A stretch of 6,471 bases of DNA from Rhodospirillaceae bacterium (GTDB lineage: Bacteria > Pseudomonadota > Alphaproteobacteria > CADEGL01): assembly GCA_018699755.1 (NCBI GenBank), contig JABIRQ010000374.1, positions 1 through 6,471 on the forward strand. Direction: 5' to 3'. The notes below the pieces were generated by a model that made no database searches, had not been told where the DNA came from, and was given only the letters and a program-made list of their open reading frames with translations. Of this stretch, positions 5,005-6,471 are shown in pieces. Every line of letters starts with the position of its first letter. The stretch's first letter is position 1. A program made the position numbers and the translations under genes.

Positions 5005-5940
5005 TCAGCCCTGCGTCTCGATCCGCCGTAATTCCTCGTCGAGAATGCCGAATCCCAGATCGAGCAATCGGTCGCCCGCCTCTCGCGTGTACCAGGCCGC
5101 ATGGGTCGTCAGGGTGACATTGGGCAGCACGATCAGCGGGTCGTCCTCCGGCAGCGGCTCGGTGTCGAAGACGTCGAGTCCGGCATGGCCGATCTGCCCG
5201 CTGTTCAGGGCGGCGACCAGAGCTTGGGCATCGACAATCTGGGACCGCGCGGTGTTGATCAGAATGGCGCCCGGTTTCATGCGCCCGAGGCGTGCCGCGT
5301 CGAACAGGCCCCGGGTCTCGGGTCTCAGGGCCAAGTGCAGCGAGACAACGTCCGATTCGGCCAAAAGCGCGTCGAGCTCGCGGGCCTCGCAGGGCAGATC
5401 GTCGGGCACGCCGCTGCGCGTCCATGCCAATACCCGCATGCCCAGCCCCTGGCCGATACGCACCATCTCCCGCCCGATGCCGCCCAGGCCCACCACGCCC
5501 AGGGTACGGTCGCCCAGTTCCAACCCCATGACCTGTTTCCAGATGCCGGCGCGCAGATCGCGGTCCATCGCCGTCACCCGGCGGGCGGCGTCGAACATCA
5601 GGGCCGCCGCGTGTTCCGCCACCGCGCGGTCGGCATAGCTGGGCATCCGACGCAGGCGGATGCCCCGTCGCTCCACCGCCGCCAGATCGGCATGGGTCTC
5701 GATTCCGGTCGAGAGATAGATGATGGATTCGAGGTCGGGGCAGGCCGCCAGCAATTCGTCGGAGACATAGACGGCATAGAGCATGGCCGCCTTGCAGCCT
5801 TGCAGCAGCGCGGCCGTTTCGTCGAGGGATGGCGGATCGCCGACGCGCACCTCCACCCCCGGCACCCGCGCATGCAGCGCGTCGGTGATCGAGGCCGCCA
5901 GATCGGGGGGACAGTCCGGAAAGATCGCCCGCTTCGCCAC
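5005..5940 (-). CDS. D-isomer-specific 2-hydroxyacid dehydrogenase
   Basis: The 311-residue cytoplasmic oxidoreductase should interconvert a 2-oxoacid and a D-2-hydroxyacid with NAD(P)H. The family layout is complete: a split substrate domain (1-100 and the C-terminus), the Rossmann motif GLGGIG at 151-156, NTARSQIVD with catalytic Arg232, DVFDTEPLP with Glu261, and TTHAAWYTREA with the acid-base His280 followed by Trp283. The strand after the glycine motif ends AWTRSG (172-177), with Thr-Arg where NAD-specific members carry an acidic residue, so NADPH use is plausible. The substrate cannot be deduced; glyoxylate/hydroxypyruvate reductase-like activity is one option. The start is GTG at 5940-5938 with AAGGAG six bases upstream on the minus strand. 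The gene is divergent from the molybdopterin-subunit gene and convergent with the 34-codon gene, whose stop is 29 bases from its own. Confidence 0.9.
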   Translation of the reverse strand: MAKRAIFPDCPPDLAASITDALHARVPGVEVRVGDPPSLDETAALLQGCKAAMLYAVYVSDELLAACPDLESIIYLSTGIETHADLAAVERRGIRLRRMPSYADRAVAEHAAALMFDAARRVTAMDRDLRAGIWKQVMGLELGDRTLGVVGLGGIGREMVRIGQGLGMRVLAWTRSGVPDDLPCEARELDALLAESDVVSLHLALRPETRGLFDAARLGRMKPGAILINTARSQIVDAQALVAALNSGQIGHAGLDVFDTEPLPEDDPLIVLPNVTLTTHAAWYTREAGDRLLDLGFGILDEELRRIETQG

Positions 5941-5970
5941 GCTCGTCTCCTTATGCCGTTCGCATGCCGA

Positions 5971-5999
5971 GTGTTAGCGGAAGGCCCGGCGCCGGGCAA
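5971..5999 (-). promoter_or_regulatory. Candidate promoter of the 2-hydroxyacid dehydrogenase
   Basis: Read on the minus strand, TTGCCC (5999-5994) and TAACAC (5976-5971) are separated by exactly 17 bases, and the -10 lies 36 bases upstream of the GTG at 5940. The spacer and the -35 are overlapped by the palindrome at 5984-5997, a typical place for a repressor to act. The prediction rests on spacing and partial consensus only. Confidence 0.42.
5984..5997. repeat. Perfect 14-base palindrome in the divergent intergenic region
   Basis: GCCCGGCGCCGGGC is a seven-base inverted repeat without spacer. It sits 43 bases from the dehydrogenase start and 73 bases from the molybdopterin-subunit start. 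In DNA it may be an operator for a dimeric regulator serving one or both genes. As RNA it would be a hairpin with few loop bases and no T-run, so a terminator is unlikely. In GC-rich DNA such words arise more easily by chance. Confidence 0.45.
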
Positions 6000-6011
6000 T
6001 CGGGCCACTGT

Positions 6012-6043
6012 TTGATGCCTTCCCGCCCGAACTGCGTTAGCCT
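6012..6043 (+). promoter_or_regulatory. Weak promoter candidate for the molybdopterin-subunit gene
   Basis: TAGCCT at 6038-6043, within TGCGTTAGCCT, has the same core as the elements ahead of other genes here, and its TA is 33 bases before the ATG at 6071. The nearest TTGA-like -35 (TTGATG, 6012-6017) is 20 bases away, too far for a good promoter. Low confidence. Confidence 0.25.
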
Positions 6044-6070
6044 GATCCGGTGTGACGAAGAGGGGGGACC

Positions 6071-6471
6071 ATGCCGGAATCCGGGTTGCCGAACATCGGC
6101 CAGGGCCAAAGCCCGCGTCGGCGCGAGGACGCGCGCTTGCTGACCGGAGCCGGACGCTACACCGGCGACGTGACGCCGCCGCGCGCGACCCATGCCGCTC
6201 TTGTCCGCTCGCCCCATCCTCATGCCGCCCTGCGCGGATTGGACCCCATGACGGCCATGGCCATGCCGGGCGTTTTGGGGGTGTACGCCGCGGCCGACCT
6301 GGCGGCCGACGGGGTGCGGCCCATGCCCTGCGTCGATTTGATCTCCAACCGCGACGGGAGTCCCTGCGCCGCGCCGCCCTATCCGGTGCTGGCCGAGGGC
6401 CGCGTGCGATTCGTCGGCCAGCCGGTGGCCCTGGTCGTGGCGGAGAGCTTGGACCAGGCGCGCGACGCGGC
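6071..6471 (+). CDS. Molybdopterin-binding subunit, xanthine dehydrogenase / CO dehydrogenase large-chain family (N-terminal fragment)
   Basis: The first 133 codons are present; the gene runs off the window. The sequence reads IGQGQSPRRREDARLLTGAGR, less its final residue, at 9-28, then YTGDV and ALVRSPHPHA at about 43-52, MPGVLGVYAAADL, and RVRFVGQPVALVVAE with DQARDA at the edge. These are the hallmarks of the N-terminal a/b hammerhead domain of large subunits such as CoxL, aldehyde oxidase and isoquinoline or nicotinate hydroxylase-like enzymes. The molybdenum site is downstream and not visible, so neither substrate nor activity can be given. Such enzymes normally need an FAD-binding medium subunit and a 2Fe-2S small subunit, expected beyond the window. 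The ATG is preceded by GAGGGGGG. The gene is divergent from the dehydrogenase across 130 bases and may open a molybdenum hydroxylase operon. Confidence 0.88.
   Translation, partial: MPESGLPNIGQGQSPRRREDARLLTGAGRYTGDVTPPRATHAALVRSPHPHAALRGLDPMTAMAMPGVLGVYAAADLAADGVRPMPCVDLISNRDGSPCAAPPYPVLAEGRVRFVGQPVALVVAESLDQARDA

Noticed and set aside
5101..6015. 304-codon plus-strand frame opposite the 2-hydroxyacid dehydrogenase
   Set aside because: Shadow frame with no motif; it would also run through the predicted promoter and palindrome.
1..6471. Search for a defence system, mobile element, CRISPR array, tRNA or attachment site
   Set aside because: No transposase, integrase, nuclease or reverse transcriptase motif, no regular repeat array and no tRNA-like cloverleaf was seen; the complete genes longer than 100 codons belong to known metabolic, signalling or envelope families.

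Overview
This is GC-rich DNA with the look of an alphaproteobacterium, probably near Rhodospirillales or Hyphomicrobiales. The evidence is high GC at third codon positions, long spurious antisense frames, and a histidine kinase whose phosphoacceptor helix has the DivJ/PleC-type pattern (HELRTPLN, then GPLG, then DIHNSG, then INDILD) common in alphaproteobacteria. Taxonomy below class level is a guess. No mobile element, tRNA, rRNA or CRISPR array is visible. The longest stretch without a gene is about 173 bases (2605-2777).

Layout. (1) 1-170, minus: 5' end of a fumarylacetoacetate hydrolase (FAH) family gene, cut by the window edge. (2) 295-1791 and 1825-2604, plus: a benzoate-CoA-ligase-like acyl-CoA synthetase followed 33 bases later by an adducin-like class II aldolase family protein, probably one operon, with a GC-rich hairpin behind it. 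(3) 2778-3263, plus: a small exported CAP/SCP-domain protein. (4) 3315-4775, plus: an orphan six-helix membrane histidine kinase with no Shine-Dalgarno and a -10-like element almost touching its start. (5) 4871-4975, plus: a 34-codon ORF with its own promoter-like sequence, strong Shine-Dalgarno and mini-terminator, probably an overlooked small-protein gene. (6) 5005-5940, minus: a D-2-hydroxyacid dehydrogenase, divergent from (7) 6071-6471+, plus: the N-terminus of a molybdopterin-binding subunit of the xanthine dehydrogenase/CO dehydrogenase family. A perfect 14-base palindrome lies between (6) and (7), inside the predicted dehydrogenase promoter.

Working together: FAH hydrolase, aryl/acyl-CoA ligase, class II aldolase homologue, 2-hydroxyacid dehydrogenase and molybdenum hydroxylase are all families that recur in catabolism of aromatic and carboxylic acids, so the window looks like the edge of a catabolic accessory region interrupted by a signalling/envelope pair (CAP protein and kinase). 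No complete pathway can be read from it. The least conventional items are the 34-residue gene, the loss of the catalytic glutamate in the aldolase homologue, the possibly leaderless kinase and the promoter-embedded palindrome.
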